From: CAYYYG01 sp964490875
GTDB taxonomy: Bacteria; Patescibacteriota; Microgenomatia; UBA1406; GWC2-37-13
Length of the DNA: 64,000 nucleotides
Reading direction: 5' to 3'
NCBI GenBank assembly: GCA_964490875.1
Contig: CAZBEF010000005.1
Span: 1-64,000, forward strand
This document shows positions 26,641 to 35,079 of the stretch, one piece after another. The translations under genes were made by a program, and so were the position numbers. Each line of letters starts with the position of its first letter. The first letter of the stretch is position 1. A model generated the notes under the pieces. It had not been told where the DNA came from, made no database searches, and saw only the letters and a program-made list of their open reading frames with translations.

Positions 26641-27372
26641 ATGAAGATATTGCAATGGAATATTTTTTTTAAAGAGAATATAGATAATATTCTAAAAACT
26701 ATTCGTGAATTAAATCCTGATGTATTGTGTCTTCAGGAGCTTAGTTTTGATTCTGACTTCAATAAGAGTATCCACACTGCTTATTATCTTGCTCATAAAC
26801 TAAACATGAATCTTCATTATCAGTATGCCCACAGATGGATGAATAGCGTACAAAAAGAGCAAGGAAATGCGATACTTTCCTCTTATCCGTTTATCGACAT
26901 GAATGCTGTTTATCTGCAAAATTCAACTTTTGATGCAAGGGGATACGGAAATGAAGGGCGTGTATATGTTGAAGCATCGGTAAATATTCATGGACAAATT
27001 TACACAATTGCCACGACCCACCTTTCATATAATCATAAATTTTCCATGACGCCGGCTAAAAAAATCGAAGTTGATAAGCTTATCCATATTTTAAAACAGA
27101 AGAAGGAAAGATATATCTTTACAGGCGATTTAAACACTCCTCCGGATTCCTATCCTATCGAGCAAATTTCTAATTACTTTAAAAATGCTGGGCCTGATTT
27201 TAATCAAAAAACCTGGACCACAAAATTATTTGAGAAAGACGGCTTTACAGAAAAAAATCTCAATTGGCGTCTTGACTACGTTTTTTGTACTCCTGATGTT
27301 ACTATCCAGTCTGCTCAGATAATAAAGACAAATTTTTCTGATCATTTACCTATTCTTGTTGAATTTAATTGA
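26641..27372 (+). CDS. Endonuclease/exonuclease/phosphatase (EEP) family protein
   Basis: A 243-residue EEP-fold hydrolase. MKILQWNIF at the start, LCLQEL at about 31-36 (metal-binding Glu), TTHLSYNH, FTGDLNTPPD at about 160-169 (catalytic Asp/Asn) and the terminal FSDHLPILVEF (catalytic His) form the full metal-dependent active site. Substrates in this family range from DNA to phospholipids and inositol phosphates. It is cytoplasmic, with no signal peptide. TATACT at 26628-26633 lies 7 nt before the ATG. Confidence 0.87.
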   Translation: MKILQWNIFFKENIDNILKTIRELNPDVLCLQELSFDSDFNKSIHTAYYLAHKLNMNLHYQYAHRWMNSVQKEQGNAILSSYPFIDMNAVYLQNSTFDARGYGNEGRVYVEASVNIHGQIYTIATTHLSYNHKFSMTPAKKIEVDKLIHILKQKKERYIFTGDLNTPPDSYPIEQISNYFKNAGPDFNQKTWTTKLFEKDGFTEKNLNWRLDYVFCTPDVTIQSAQIIKTNFSDHLPILVEFN

Positions 27373-27381
27373 TAATCTAGT

Positions 27382-27981
27382 ATGAAAATTGGAATTTTGG
27401 GCGGCAGTTTTGATCCTCCGCATATCGGACACATTTACATTTGCATACAGGCAAAAGAACAGCTTAATCTCGATGAAGTCTGGCTTATGCCCTGCGGAAA
27501 ACACCCCTTTTTCAAAGATTTGTCCCCCGCCAAACACCGCCTTGCCATGCTTAAATCGATTGATAATGATGAGATAAAAATTTCTGAACTCGAAACACAG
27601 AAAGAAAATTTCAGCTATACAATCGAAACACTGACCGAATTATCGAAAGACAAAAAAAATGACTACCACTGGATAATCGGAAGCGATCAGCTTGTAAACT
27701 TTCATAAATGGAAAGACTGGAAAAGAATAATAGAAGAGTACAATATTATCATCGCTCCGCGCGGCAATGGTATTCAGTCGCTTCATGAAATGGTAAAAAA
27801 ATATTTTGAAATAAAAAACATTCCTCCCAATATTACGGTGCTCGATTCAACACATTTATTTATCAATAATCTTTCCTCACAATTTATTAGAAATCGGGTA
27901 CAATTACAAAAATCAATTCGCTATTTAGTTCCTCCGAATGTTGAAGGATATATTTTTAAAAATAATCTGTATGAAAAATAA
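27382..27981 (+). CDS. nadD: Nicotinate-nucleotide adenylyltransferase
   Basis: A 199-residue NadD. GGSFDPPHIGHI at about 7-18 is the HxGH nucleotidyltransferase motif and the C-terminal SSQFIRNRV is the (I/S)SSxxIR motif. It makes deamido-NAD from nicotinate mononucleotide and ATP. It overlaps nadE by 11 nt, so the last two NAD steps are coupled. Confidence 0.93.
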   Translation: MKIGILGGSFDPPHIGHIYICIQAKEQLNLDEVWLMPCGKHPFFKDLSPAKHRLAMLKSIDNDEIKISELETQKENFSYTIETLTELSKDKKNDYHWIIGSDQLVNFHKWKDWKRIIEEYNIIIAPRGNGIQSLHEMVKKYFEIKNIPPNITVLDSTHLFINNLSSQFIRNRVQLQKSIRYLVPPNVEGYIFKNNLYEK

Positions 27982-28777
27982 CACAATAAAAAGTATTACT
28001 GTAAATCCAGAAAAGGAAATTAAAAAGATTGTGGATTTTCTGCAGAAAACATTTGCTAAAACAGGAATTAAAAATGCCGTCTTAGGTGTTTCCGGAGGAA
28101 TTGACTCTATGACAAGCCTGCATCTTCTCCGAAAAGCAATAGATCCGAATCATATCTTTGTAACCCATCTTTTTTATGAAAAAAACTACACTGATGAACT
28201 CAAAGATATATTTAAAAACCTTGGTATTCCAGAGAAAAACGTTAATTTTATCTCGATAAAAAAACAGGTTGATACTATAGCCGAGTCGATGAATGTAGAT
28301 GACGATAAAACTTTAAAACACATTCGAATCGGCAACATTGCAGCGCGGGTACGGATGATAATGCTCTATGATTTATCAAAAAAATATAATGCCTTAGTCT
28401 GCGGAACCGAAAATAAATCGGAACATTTGCTCGGGTACTTTACCCGCTTCGGCGACGCCGCTTCCGACTTTGAACCAATTCAACATCTGTATAAAACTCA
28501 GGTCTATCAATTGGCAGAATATTTACATGTCCCTGATTCGGTTATAAAACGAACACCAAGCGCTGACTTATGGAAAGGCCAAACCGATGAAGGAGAATTC
28601 GGATTTAGCTATGAAGAAGCCGATGCGGTTTTGTATAACCATTTTGATTGTGGAATTTTTACAGCAGTATTAGAGAAAAACGGATTCCCCAAGGCAAAAG
28701 CAATCATCAAACGGAGCAAAGATAATCATTTTAAACATGTTGCTCCATACTTCATAAAAACCCAGGACCGACTGTAA
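27971..28777 (+). CDS. nadE: NAD synthetase, ammonia-dependent type
   Basis: A 268-residue NAD synthetase. LGVSGGIDSMTSLHLL at about 38-53 is the PP-loop (SGGxDS) that adenylates deamido-NAD, GTENKSEHLLGYFTRFGD the substrate-binding region, and RTPSADLWKGQTDEGEFGF the C-terminal signature. There is no glutaminase domain, so it uses free ammonia. I use the ATG at 27971 inside the end of nadD; the upstream in-frame start would add an unsupported 11 residues. Confidence 0.94.
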   Translation: MKNNTIKSITVNPEKEIKKIVDFLQKTFAKTGIKNAVLGVSGGIDSMTSLHLLRKAIDPNHIFVTHLFYEKNYTDELKDIFKNLGIPEKNVNFISIKKQVDTIAESMNVDDDKTLKHIRIGNIAARVRMIMLYDLSKKYNALVCGTENKSEHLLGYFTRFGDAASDFEPIQHLYKTQVYQLAEYLHVPDSVIKRTPSADLWKGQTDEGEFGFSYEEADAVLYNHFDCGIFTAVLEKNGFPKAKAIIKRSKDNHFKHVAPYFIKTQDRL

Positions 28778-28795
28778 AAACGCGATAGGATGCGA

Positions 28796-28801
28796 TATAA
28801 T
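28796..28801 (+). promoter_or_regulatory. -10 box
   Basis: TATAAT 14 nt before the ATG at 28816, giving a leader of about 8 nt. Confidence 0.5.
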
Positions 28802-28815
28802 TCGTTTTAAAGATC

Positions 28816-29409
28816 ATGAATAAAACTCTAGTCGCCGCAATCGGAATCCTTGTGTTGGCTTCGGCACTGTTTTTGAATAGTACCCTCCAAAATGGTGAAA
28901 AAAAAGCCGCTGCACTCAACGATACTAAAAAAGTCTTTGGCATGATAAGCGATGATGCACCGCCTCCCTGTGTTTGGGATGTTCAACCTCCCGAAAAAGT
29001 AATGTCTGAAGATAAAACACAGTCTATTGTTGTTCGGGTTAAAAATCCGGAGAAAAAACCATGTGAGACATATTTATCACTCCGCGCCCCAAACTTCGAC
29101 ACAACGCCTTCAAAAGACGAACAGAAAATATCAGTGCCGCCTGGCAAAACTGGTTCAGTTTCATGGATTCTTATTCCCCGCAAAACAGGTACATACGAAC
29201 TGGCAGTATCAGATATCTTAAACACCAGCATCTATGGAATTACCGTAACCAACATTTTCGGTTTGAATGCTACTCAGGCAAAAATATTGTCTACGCTCGG
29301 GACTCTTTTTGGTCCCATGCTTACTATTCCATGGTGGGTGGACAAATGGTTTCAACGAAAGAAAAAACAGGAACCAAAAAAAGAAGATAATGGAAATAAA
29401 TCGGAGTGA
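28816..29409 (+). CDS. Membrane-anchored protein with Ig-like extracytoplasmic domain
   Basis: A 197-residue protein with an N-terminal TM or signal segment (about 5-21), then a beta-rich domain of about 110 residues resembling NEW3/CARDB-type modules (IVVRVKNPEKKPCETYLSLR, VSWILIPRKTGTYELAV), and a C-terminal hydrophobic segment followed by a Lys/Glu-rich tail. Two cysteines (in PPPCVW and KPCETY) could form a disulfide through the VKOR pathway. Family and role unknown. Confidence 0.6.
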   Translation: MNKTLVAAIGILVLASALFLNSTLQNGEKKAAALNDTKKVFGMISDDAPPPCVWDVQPPEKVMSEDKTQSIVVRVKNPEKKPCETYLSLRAPNFDTTPSKDEQKISVPPGKTGSVSWILIPRKTGTYELAVSDILNTSIYGITVTNIFGLNATQAKILSTLGTLFGPMLTIPWWVDKWFQRKKKQEPKKEDNGNKSE

Positions 29410-29431
29410 AGATTCTACATATTTTTGATGC

Positions 29432-29459
29432 TTGTTTACAAATAATAATTCACTATAAT
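29432..29459 (+). promoter_or_regulatory. Promoter of the mpsC-like leader
   Basis: A TTGTTT -35 (29432-29437), a 16-nt spacer and a perfect TATAAT -10 (29454-29459). Transcription would start at about 29466, well before the ATG at 29560, unlike the leaderless genes nearby. Confidence 0.7.
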
Positions 29460-29465
29460 TAGCAT

Positions 29466-29548
29466 CAGGTAGACCATAAAAAGATCATTCGATAGTTTTA
29501 AGGTAAACCAGCAAAAATCCAATTTATGGATCTAGCTGGTTTTTTTTG
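29466..29548 (+). promoter_or_regulatory. 5' leader ending in an intrinsic terminator (candidate attenuator)
   Basis: This leader of about 80 nt ends in a hairpin AACCAGC (29506-29512) with GCTGGTT (29535-29541), a nested ATCCA/TGGAT pairing in the loop, and eight T residues, only 12 nt before the ATG of the MpsC-like gene. A promoter, short leader and terminator directly in front of a gene suggests conditional termination or a small RNA. I match it to no riboswitch class. Confidence 0.6.
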
Positions 29549-29559
29549 TAAATCCGCAT

Positions 29560-29928
29560 ATGAAGACCAAAGGGCAGATAGAAGATACACTGGCAAAGGA
29601 AGCTACCAAATTTTACGTTACTACGTTAGGCGTCGGGCCTCGAGAAACGCGGGCATATATTCTTCAAGATCTTATTATTATACGTTTAAAAAGCAAGCTG
29701 CTTCCTATTGAAGAGAAACTTCTGGAGGGAAACCATGGAGTTGAATTGGTAAAAAATATTCGTAAATCATTGCACGAAATTACAACCAACGGAATGGAAG
29801 AAATTATAAAAAAATGCACTGGCCAAACAGTTATCAGTTCACATAGCGATGTAAGCACTAAAACAGGCGAGATAATGTATGTGTTTGTGATTGATATTAA
29901 TTTCGAAAAAGAATTACAGAAAAGTTGA
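29560..29928 (+). CDS. MpsC-like (DUF2294) protein
   Basis: A 122-residue soluble protein matching DUF2294/MpsC: KTKGQIEDTLAKEATKFYVT start, GPRETRAYILQDLIIIRLKS at about 28-47, HEITTNGMEEIIKKCTGQTV and the DVSTKTGE motif at about 99-106. The family is named for a component of a Staphylococcus Na-translocating, membrane-potential-generating system, but most single-gene members have unknown roles. No MpsA/B partners are in this window. Its position behind a terminator-bearing leader suggests regulation in cis. Confidence 0.8.
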   Translation: MKTKGQIEDTLAKEATKFYVTTLGVGPRETRAYILQDLIIIRLKSKLLPIEEKLLEGNHGVELVKNIRKSLHEITTNGMEEIIKKCTGQTVISSHSDVSTKTGEIMYVFVIDINFEKELQKS

Positions 29929-30004
29929 CTGAGGAAATAATTCATTCAATATATTGAAGGAATTAGTTACTCCGTAAACCTTCGTACTATCTTCGACTGA
30001 TCGT

Positions 30005-30178
30005 ATGGATTCAAAGTTCTGGTCTTATTTTGCGTGGGGGTTTTTTATAGTAAATACCTGGTGTATTTTTATACTCCTTGAGCTTATTCTGTGGGGAAAA
30101 GCCTATATTAACCTCTTCCTTATCATTTTTGTCCTTGTCCTTTCGTTCCACTATCCACATCTGAGAAACAAACGCTAA
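30005..30178 (+). CDS. Small two-TM membrane protein (57 aa)
   Basis: An ORF of 57 codons (MDSKFWSYFAWGFFIVNTWC start) with two hydrophobic segments, Trp-rich, ending in HYPHLRNKR. No Shine-Dalgarno is clear. Hydrophobic pattern and good length for its gap support a real small gene, but homology cannot be tested here. Confidence 0.4.
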   Translation: MDSKFWSYFAWGFFIVNTWCIFILLELILWGKAYINLFLIIFVLVLSFHYPHLRNKR

Positions 30179-30301
30179 AACCTCCCTATTTCTCTGTATT
30201 TTATATGTATTATTTCTGGTATACTATACCAGTTAGGATCAATCTTCGACAAAGTACTACTTACCATATACTTGCCGAGGCAGATACATCGATACTTTGC
30301 A

Positions 30302-31576
30302 ATGAAAAAAAGACTTATAGGCGTTTTCCCCGCTTTTCAACAAAAGAATTACCGCCTCTATTTTACCGGTCAACTTGTATCCCTTATTGGTACATGGCTC
30401 CATGTAGTTGCAGAAGGATGGCTTGCGTACCAGCTCACCCATTCTGCTTTCTGGGTAGGTATTATTGCCGCACTCAATACTTTGCCCGTTCTGCTGTTTT
30501 CCTTATTCGGCGGCGCTATAATAGATCGGTTTCCTAAGAAAACAATACTCTATTACACCCAGACATTCGCCCTTATCATTGCATCTCTTTTAGGAATTCT
30601 AACCCTGACTCATACCATTGCAGTCTGGAATATGTCTATTTTAGTGTTCTGCATGGGGCTGACACAGGTGTTTGATATGCCGGCCAGACAGTCATTTATG
30701 ACCGAGATGATCGAAAAACGGTATCTGGCATCGGCGCTTGCGATAAATTCGGGAATGTTTAATTCGGCGCGCGCAATTGGACCAGCTATTGCCGGTATTC
30801 TGCTTGCCTTTATCGGTCCGGGAGGCGTGTTTATTATAAACGGATTCAGCTTCCTTGCTGGAATTCTGGCGCTGTATTTAATAAAACAGGTCAAGATCTT
30901 GCCGATTGACCATACGTCGCCGCTTAAGGCTATCCGCCATGGGCTTTCGTACACATACAGACATCCGCATATTAAGTACCTTCTGATTATAGTCGGAGCA
31001 ACATCCATCTTCGGCTGGTCGTACGGAACAATCTTCCCGATCATTGTTACGCGGATCTTTCACGAGGGCGCCGAAAATCTCGGCTATTTCCACTCAGCTG
31101 TTGGAATTGGAGCTATCTTGGGGGCTATTACCATATCTGCCTTTTCGGTTAATCTTCCCGTTACTTTGTTTGTCTTTGGTGCAACCGGTATGATTGCCAC
31201 TATGCTTACCTTATTTACATTTGCCCAAACGCTCCCGGTGGCCTATATCATGCTATTTTTTCTCGGCTATTTCCTCGTTTTGCAATTTTCAACAATAAAC
31301 TCTGTCCTTCATCATGAGATTGATGATTCGGTACGCGGACGGGTGATGAGCATATTTACCTTTATGTCTGTTGGTCTTTCACCGTTTGGAAGCTTTTTAA
31401 TAGGCTCTGTTTCCGATCTGCTGAATCCGTTCTGGGCTTTGCGGATTAATGCTGCCATTTTTATAGCAATCGCGGCCATAGTATATTTTCTCTATTCGAA
31501 GCGACCAATTGTCCATAAAGCCGTGCATACCGATACAGAAACACCGCAGACACAGTGGAATCTGCCTCAAAATTAA
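30302..31576 (+). CDS. MFS exporter, EntS/MFS_3 type
   Basis: A 424-residue transporter with about twelve TM helices. FQQKNYRLYFTGQLVSLIG at the start, DRFPKKTILYYTQT between TM2 and TM3, and a GAIIDRF motif-A region match the MFS_3 group that includes enterobactin exporter EntS. It uses the proton gradient to expel small molecules; the substrate is unknown. I chose the ATG at 30302 because GATACT ends 5 nt before it; an upstream ATG at 30272 precedes that box. Confidence 0.87.
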   Translation: MKKRLIGVFPAFQQKNYRLYFTGQLVSLIGTWLHVVAEGWLAYQLTHSAFWVGIIAALNTLPVLLFSLFGGAIIDRFPKKTILYYTQTFALIIASLLGILTLTHTIAVWNMSILVFCMGLTQVFDMPARQSFMTEMIEKRYLASALAINSGMFNSARAIGPAIAGILLAFIGPGGVFIINGFSFLAGILALYLIKQVKILPIDHTSPLKAIRHGLSYTYRHPHIKYLLIIVGATSIFGWSYGTIFPIIVTRIFHEGAENLGYFHSAVGIGAILGAITISAFSVNLPVTLFVFGATGMIATMLTLFTFAQTLPVAYIMLFFLGYFLVLQFSTINSVLHHEIDDSVRGRVMSIFTFMSVGLSPFGSFLIGSVSDLLNPFWALRINAAIFIAIAAIVYFLYSKRPIVHKAVHTDTETPQTQWNLPQN

Positions 31577-31581
31577 GCTCC

Positions 31582-31607
31582 TTGACAGGCTTTCTATATG
31601 GTATAAT
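31582..31607 (+). promoter_or_regulatory. Promoter of the RRM protein gene
   Basis: Consensus TTGACA (31582-31587) and TATAAT (31602-31607) are separated by only 14 nt, but the -10 is TG-extended (TGGTATAAT), which can substitute for -35 spacing. The mRNA would carry a leader of about 100 nt. Confidence 0.7.
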
Positions 31608-31640
31608 AGATCTATTGAAAATACTCAGTAGACCAAACTG

Positions 31641-31701
31641 CTTACTTGAACTTCAGTTTCTACGGCAACCTAATACGTTGAACAATTCTTACTCAAGTAA
31701 G
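31641..31701 (+). promoter_or_regulatory. 5' UTR pairing adjacent to the ribosome binding site
   Basis: CTTACTTGA (31641-31649) pairs perfectly with TCAAGTAAG (31693-31701), whose last base begins the GGGGGTGG ribosome-binding stretch (31701-31708) of the RRM gene. The long-range helix would restrict access to that site when folded, a layout known from temperature-responsive leaders. Confidence 0.5.
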
Positions 31702-31714
31702 GGGGTGGTATTAA

Positions 31715-31978
31715 ATGCAAAATAATAAATTATTTATAGGCAGTCTGCCTTGGTCAATAACAAATGAAAAGCTGCAAGAGCTTTTCTCTCAGTATGGCGA
31801 AATTACAGAAGCCATCGTTATTACAGATCGGGCAACTGGCAGATCAAAGGGATTCGGTTTCGTTACATTCGCACAAGAAGCTGATGCTAAAAAAGCTCTT
31901 GAAAAGGATGGAACTGAAGTTGAAGGAAGAACCATCGTTGTTAATGTCGCCAAACCACGCGAACCTAGACGCAACTAA
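31715..31978 (+). CDS. RNA-recognition-motif (RRM) RNA-binding protein
   Basis: An 87-residue single RRM of the small bacterial Rbp type. RNP2 is LFIGSLPW (about 5-12) and RNP1 is KGFGFVTF (about 44-51), with the aromatic residues that stack on RNA intact. The C-terminus is a short Arg/Pro tail. In cyanobacteria such proteins are often cold-induced. Own promoter, long structured leader and terminator make it a single-gene unit, and a DEAD-box helicase gene follows soon after, which suits an RNA-remodelling or cold-adaptation role. Confidence 0.92.
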   Translation: MQNNKLFIGSLPWSITNEKLQELFSQYGEITEAIVITDRATGRSKGFGFVTFAQEADAKKALEKDGTEVEGRTIVVNVAKPREPRRN

Positions 31979-31986
31979 AAAAAACC

Positions 31987-32034
31987 ACACTATCCGTTAA
32001 TACGTTTGTCAATTTAACGGATAGTGTTTTAAAA
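31987..32034 (+). terminator. Intrinsic terminator of the RRM gene
   Basis: A perfect 14-bp stem (31987-32000 with 32014-32027), a 13-nt loop, then TTTTAAAA. The A-rich left flank makes it potentially bidirectional. Confidence 0.8.
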
Positions 32035-32039
32035 AACAT

Positions 32040-32306
32040 ATGATTCAATCACATAACCCATGTATACGATGTGGAAAAGAACGCAAGATCGTAAAAACAT
32101 GGAAAGAAAAATTAGGCAACTCTATTATCATCAATACGGAGTCAATCTGTCCTGATCCTGAGTGCCAAAAAAAGGTTGATTCTGATAACAAAAAATACCG
32201 AGAGCGGCAGGCAGCTATGAAATTAAAAAGCGAACAGCGGGTCATAAGCCGAAAAGCCGTTGCCGATGCGTTACGGGCAGAAAAACATTCTCGAGCCGCA
32301 CGATAA
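32040..32306 (+). CDS. Small zinc-ribbon-like protein
   Basis: An 88-residue basic protein. CIRCGKERK at about 8-16 and CPDPEC at about 37-42 give a CxxC...CxxxxC metal site, followed by a long charged helix (about 45-85) rich in Lys/Arg. It may bind RNA or ribosomes. It lies between the RRM gene and the DEAD-box helicase gene. No named family. Confidence 0.6.
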   Translation: MIQSHNPCIRCGKERKIVKTWKEKLGNSIIINTESICPDPECQKKVDSDNKKYRERQAAMKLKSEQRVISRKAVADALRAEKHSRAAR

Positions 32307-32330
32307 ACCACTTTAGAAGGAATTATTCTT

Positions 32331-33518
32331 ATGTATAACAATTCACACCGATCCAAGAATACTCGATTTTCTCATGGCAAGCATACATTTGCTCGGCATC
32401 GCCGGAGTACAAGACCGACAGGTATTCATGAATCACACTATATAAAAAAAGCACTGGCGCAGTCTTTACCATCTGAACCTTTTGTTCCCAAGATGAAGTT
32501 TGAGGAACTGCCGGTTCATGAGCCTCTGAAGGAAAATATCAGACGTCATGGTTTCACCAATCCAACACCTATACAGGATGGTGCTATTATGCCGATAATT
32601 TCAGGCCGCGATGTAATTGGTATCGCCGACACCGGCAGCGGTAAAACAGCTGCATTTCTGATTCCTCTTATTGAAAAAATTCTCAAAAATGACGCGGAAA
32701 ATGTTCTGATCATAACCCCAACCCGCGAGCTTGCCCAGCAGATTCAGGCCGAGCTTCGGATCTTAACTCAGGGAATGCGTGTTTATTCTGCACTATGTAT
32801 CGGCGGCGCCAATATTCGCAATCAGATTATGGAAGTAAAACGGAATCCTCATATTATTATCGGCACACCGGGAAGAATTAAAGACCTTATCGAACGGAAA
32901 ATTCTTTTCTTGTCGCGGATCAATACGTTTGTTCTCGATGAAGTTGACCGGATGGTTGATATGGGATTTATTCAGGATGTGAAATATTTAGTTTCACTTC
33001 TGCCTGCTAAACGACAGTCGTTGTTCTTTTCGGCCACTGTCTCAAATCAAATTCGAGAAATCATTCAGGCTTTCCTAAACAATCCAGTTACCATATCGGT
33101 GAAAACAAGCCAGTCCTCCGACCATATTCATCAGGATGTGGTACGCTTAAACGGTGCATTCAAGATTGATGTTCTGACCGATCTTCTGAAGAAAGAAGAG
33201 TTTAAAAAAGTCCTTATTTTCGGCAGAACAAAAATGGGTGTCGAAAAACTTTCGCTTCTGCTGTTTCAAAGGGGATTTAAAGTGGCATCAATTCATGGTG
33301 ATAAACCTCAATTCAAACGGCAGCATGCTTTGCGGCTTTTCAAAGAAAATGTAGTAAATATTCTGGTGGCAACCGATGTTGCCGCCCGCGGAATAGATGT
33401 CCCAAACATCACTCATGTGATCAATTACGACCAGCCGGCAACATACGAAGACTACATTCACCGCATCGGCCGGACCGGGCGGGCAAACCAGGCAGGAAGA
33501 GCGCTTACTTTTGTCTGA
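32331..33518 (+). CDS. DEAD-box RNA helicase, RhlE-like, with DEVD variant
   Basis: A 395-residue helicase. Q motif GFTNPTPIQDGAI, motif I ADTGSGKTAAF, Ia PTRELAQQ, motif II VLDEVD (DEVD instead of DEAD), motif III SAT, motif V ARGIDVP and motif VI HRIGRTGR are all in order. The N-terminus (about 45 residues) is basic and Arg/His-rich, and there is almost no C-terminal extension. DEVD keeps the catalytic DE and final D, so it should be active. AGAAGGAA precedes the ATG. It probably unwinds structured RNA. Confidence 0.93.
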   Translation: MYNNSHRSKNTRFSHGKHTFARHRRSTRPTGIHESHYIKKALAQSLPSEPFVPKMKFEELPVHEPLKENIRRHGFTNPTPIQDGAIMPIISGRDVIGIADTGSGKTAAFLIPLIEKILKNDAENVLIITPTRELAQQIQAELRILTQGMRVYSALCIGGANIRNQIMEVKRNPHIIIGTPGRIKDLIERKILFLSRINTFVLDEVDRMVDMGFIQDVKYLVSLLPAKRQSLFFSATVSNQIREIIQAFLNNPVTISVKTSQSSDHIHQDVVRLNGAFKIDVLTDLLKKEEFKKVLIFGRTKMGVEKLSLLLFQRGFKVASIHGDKPQFKRQHALRLFKENVVNILVATDVAARGIDVPNITHVINYDQPATYEDYIHRIGRTGRANQAGRALTFV

Positions 33519-33523
33519 TGCGA

Positions 33524-33529
33524 TATAAT
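33524..33529 (+). promoter_or_regulatory. -10 box for leaderless HD-domain gene
   Basis: TATAAT ending 5 nt before the ATG at 33535, within a few bases of the helicase stop. Confidence 0.6.
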
Positions 33530-33534
33530 TGGGT

Positions 33535-34140
33535 ATGACTGTTCCTTCAACGGCCGAAATTGAATCTCATCTTCAACAGGCAATCTTTCCCGAACTGGAA
33601 CAAGGCAGACCAGGCTGGGACAAACCCCACACTATTGCTGTCGTATATTATCTGAAAGAAATTATCAATAATTCTCCCGAGTATTCTATAGACTACCCTG
33701 TTCTTCTTATCGCCGCCTATGCTCATGACTGGGGATATGCCGGATTATTTGAGAAAGGAAAAGAAATTAAATTGAAAGATATTTTGGATGTTAAGGCGCT
33801 TCATATGGAGATCGGAGTGAAAAAAATTTCAGCACTGCTGAACGATGACTTTTTTAGATTTTTAACAGATGATCAAAAAGAACGTATCATTCATTTGGTG
33901 GGTGTCCATGACAAACTTTCGGAGATTAAAGACACCGATGAACGGATTCTGGTAGAAGCCGACACCTTGGGCGGCTTGGATACCGACCTGATCAAGCCGT
34001 TTGCCGATAAAGAATCGAGCGACCGCTATATCCGTGGCGTAGAAAAAAAACGCATTCCATTGTTTATAACCGACTATGGAAAGAAGATGGTTAAAAATCT
34101 TATTGAGAAGAGGAAACGATATTATTCTTCAATTCCTTAA
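33535..34140 (+). CDS. HD-domain metal-dependent phosphohydrolase
   Basis: A 201-residue HD protein. KPHTIAVVYYLKEI supplies the first His, AAYAHDWGY at about 60-68 the HD pair, and HMEIGVKKI, HLVGVHDKL and VEADTLGGLD the later ligands, the order seen in HD hydrolases such as YfbR or RelA-like nucleotide phosphatases. The substrate is unknown. I use the ATG at 33535; a TTG six nt upstream overlaps the -10 box. Confidence 0.8.
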   Translation: MTVPSTAEIESHLQQAIFPELEQGRPGWDKPHTIAVVYYLKEIINNSPEYSIDYPVLLIAAYAHDWGYAGLFEKGKEIKLKDILDVKALHMEIGVKKISALLNDDFFRFLTDDQKERIIHLVGVHDKLSEIKDTDERILVEADTLGGLDTDLIKPFADKESSDRYIRGVEKKRIPLFITDYGKKMVKNLIEKRKRYYSSIP

Positions 34141-34657
34141 ATAATGTGGCCAAATCGGCAACACTATAATGGGCATTCAGGCCGCTCGGGCTTGGAAGCA
34201 CCCATACATTGACTCCTGAGATCTTTTCTTCCTGCCTTCCGACCGTTGCTTTCGGCCTGCTGAATGCTTTTCGGTACGCTTCCACCCCTACAAATGCCAC
34301 CCATTGCGGAGCATACTCCCGAAGTTTTTTGGTTAGCTGTTTGCCGCCTTCCACGTACTCGGCAACCGACAGTTCTGCGGCCGATGCGCTCGGCCTGTTA
34401 ACCAGATTGGTTATGCCGTATCCATACGCCAAAATCTGCTTCTGTTCGGATGGATGCAACAGCCTATTCGTGAATCCGGCCATAAATAGCACTCTCCAGA
34501 ACCGATTGCCAGGCCTCGCGAAGTGGTAGCCTGAGTACGCCGAGTACAGGCCGGGGTTGATACCGCAGAACAAAAGCTTCAAATTGGGAGCAATAAGATC
34601 AGCTACCTGCTTAGAAGCAGACTGTTTCAGCTCCGCCGCCGGAGGTAGTTTCTTCAT
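34100..34657 (-). CDS. mug: G/T(U)-mismatch-specific DNA glycosylase, Mug/TDG family
   Basis: A 185-residue uracil-DNA glycosylase superfamily 2 enzyme. LFCGINPGLYSAYSGYHFAR at about 29-48 is the catalytic GINPG motif (Asn activates water) and VLPSPSGLNAHYS at about 153-165 the DNA-intercalation loop. It excises U or T mispaired with G. It overlaps the convergent HD gene by 41 bp and the upstream DUF1761 gene by 4 nt. Confidence 0.9.
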   Translation of the reverse strand: MKKLPPAAELKQSASKQVADLIAPNLKLLFCGINPGLYSAYSGYHFARPGNRFWRVLFMAGFTNRLLHPSEQKQILAYGYGITNLVNRPSASAAELSVAEYVEGGKQLTKKLREYAPQWVAFVGVEAYRKAFSRPKATVGRQEEKISGVNVWVLPSPSGLNAHYSVADLATLFKELKNNIVSSSQ

Positions 34658-35079
34658 AACGACAATACAACTCCCATGGCAAGCACTACCACCAACTGGT
34701 ATCCGGTATTTATGAGAAACAATGGAAACGGCCTCTTTTCAAATAAGACGTCCATAAGCTGTACCGGCATCATGAATCCGAGCCAGGTAAAAAACCCGGT
34801 CATTAGCCCCAGCGGAACGCCGGAAAGTCCGGTATAGGCTCCGCCATAAACCACCGAATACCGCAGACAGTAGGCCATTATAAGAGCGGTTATGAAACTG
34901 GTTATCATGGTTTTTGGCATATCTTTTTTGCCCTTCTCCATCTTTTCTTTGGTCATTCCGGAAAGCTTCATCCATTGTTTTTCAAAAAGGAATGTGGAAT
35001 ACCATACAAAGCCAATTGCCATATATACCACTCCGGAAACTAGAATCATTACATAATTTATTGGTACTTCACGCATCAT
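34654..35079 (-). CDS. DUF1761 membrane protein
   Basis: A 141-residue, four-TM protein matching DUF1761: GFVWYSTFLFEKQWMKLSGM at about 23-42, TSFITALIMAYCL, and GLMTGFFTWLGFMMP in the third TM. Function unknown. It is coupled by ATGA overlaps to both neighbours, forming a three-gene minus-strand operon with the 359-aa membrane protein and mug. Confidence 0.85.
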   Translation of the reverse strand: MMREVPINYVMILVSGVVYMAIGFVWYSTFLFEKQWMKLSGMTKEKMEKGKKDMPKTMITSFITALIMAYCLRYSVVYGGAYTGLSGVPLGLMTGFFTWLGFMMPVQLMDVLFEKRPFPLFLINTGYQLVVVLAMGVVLSL

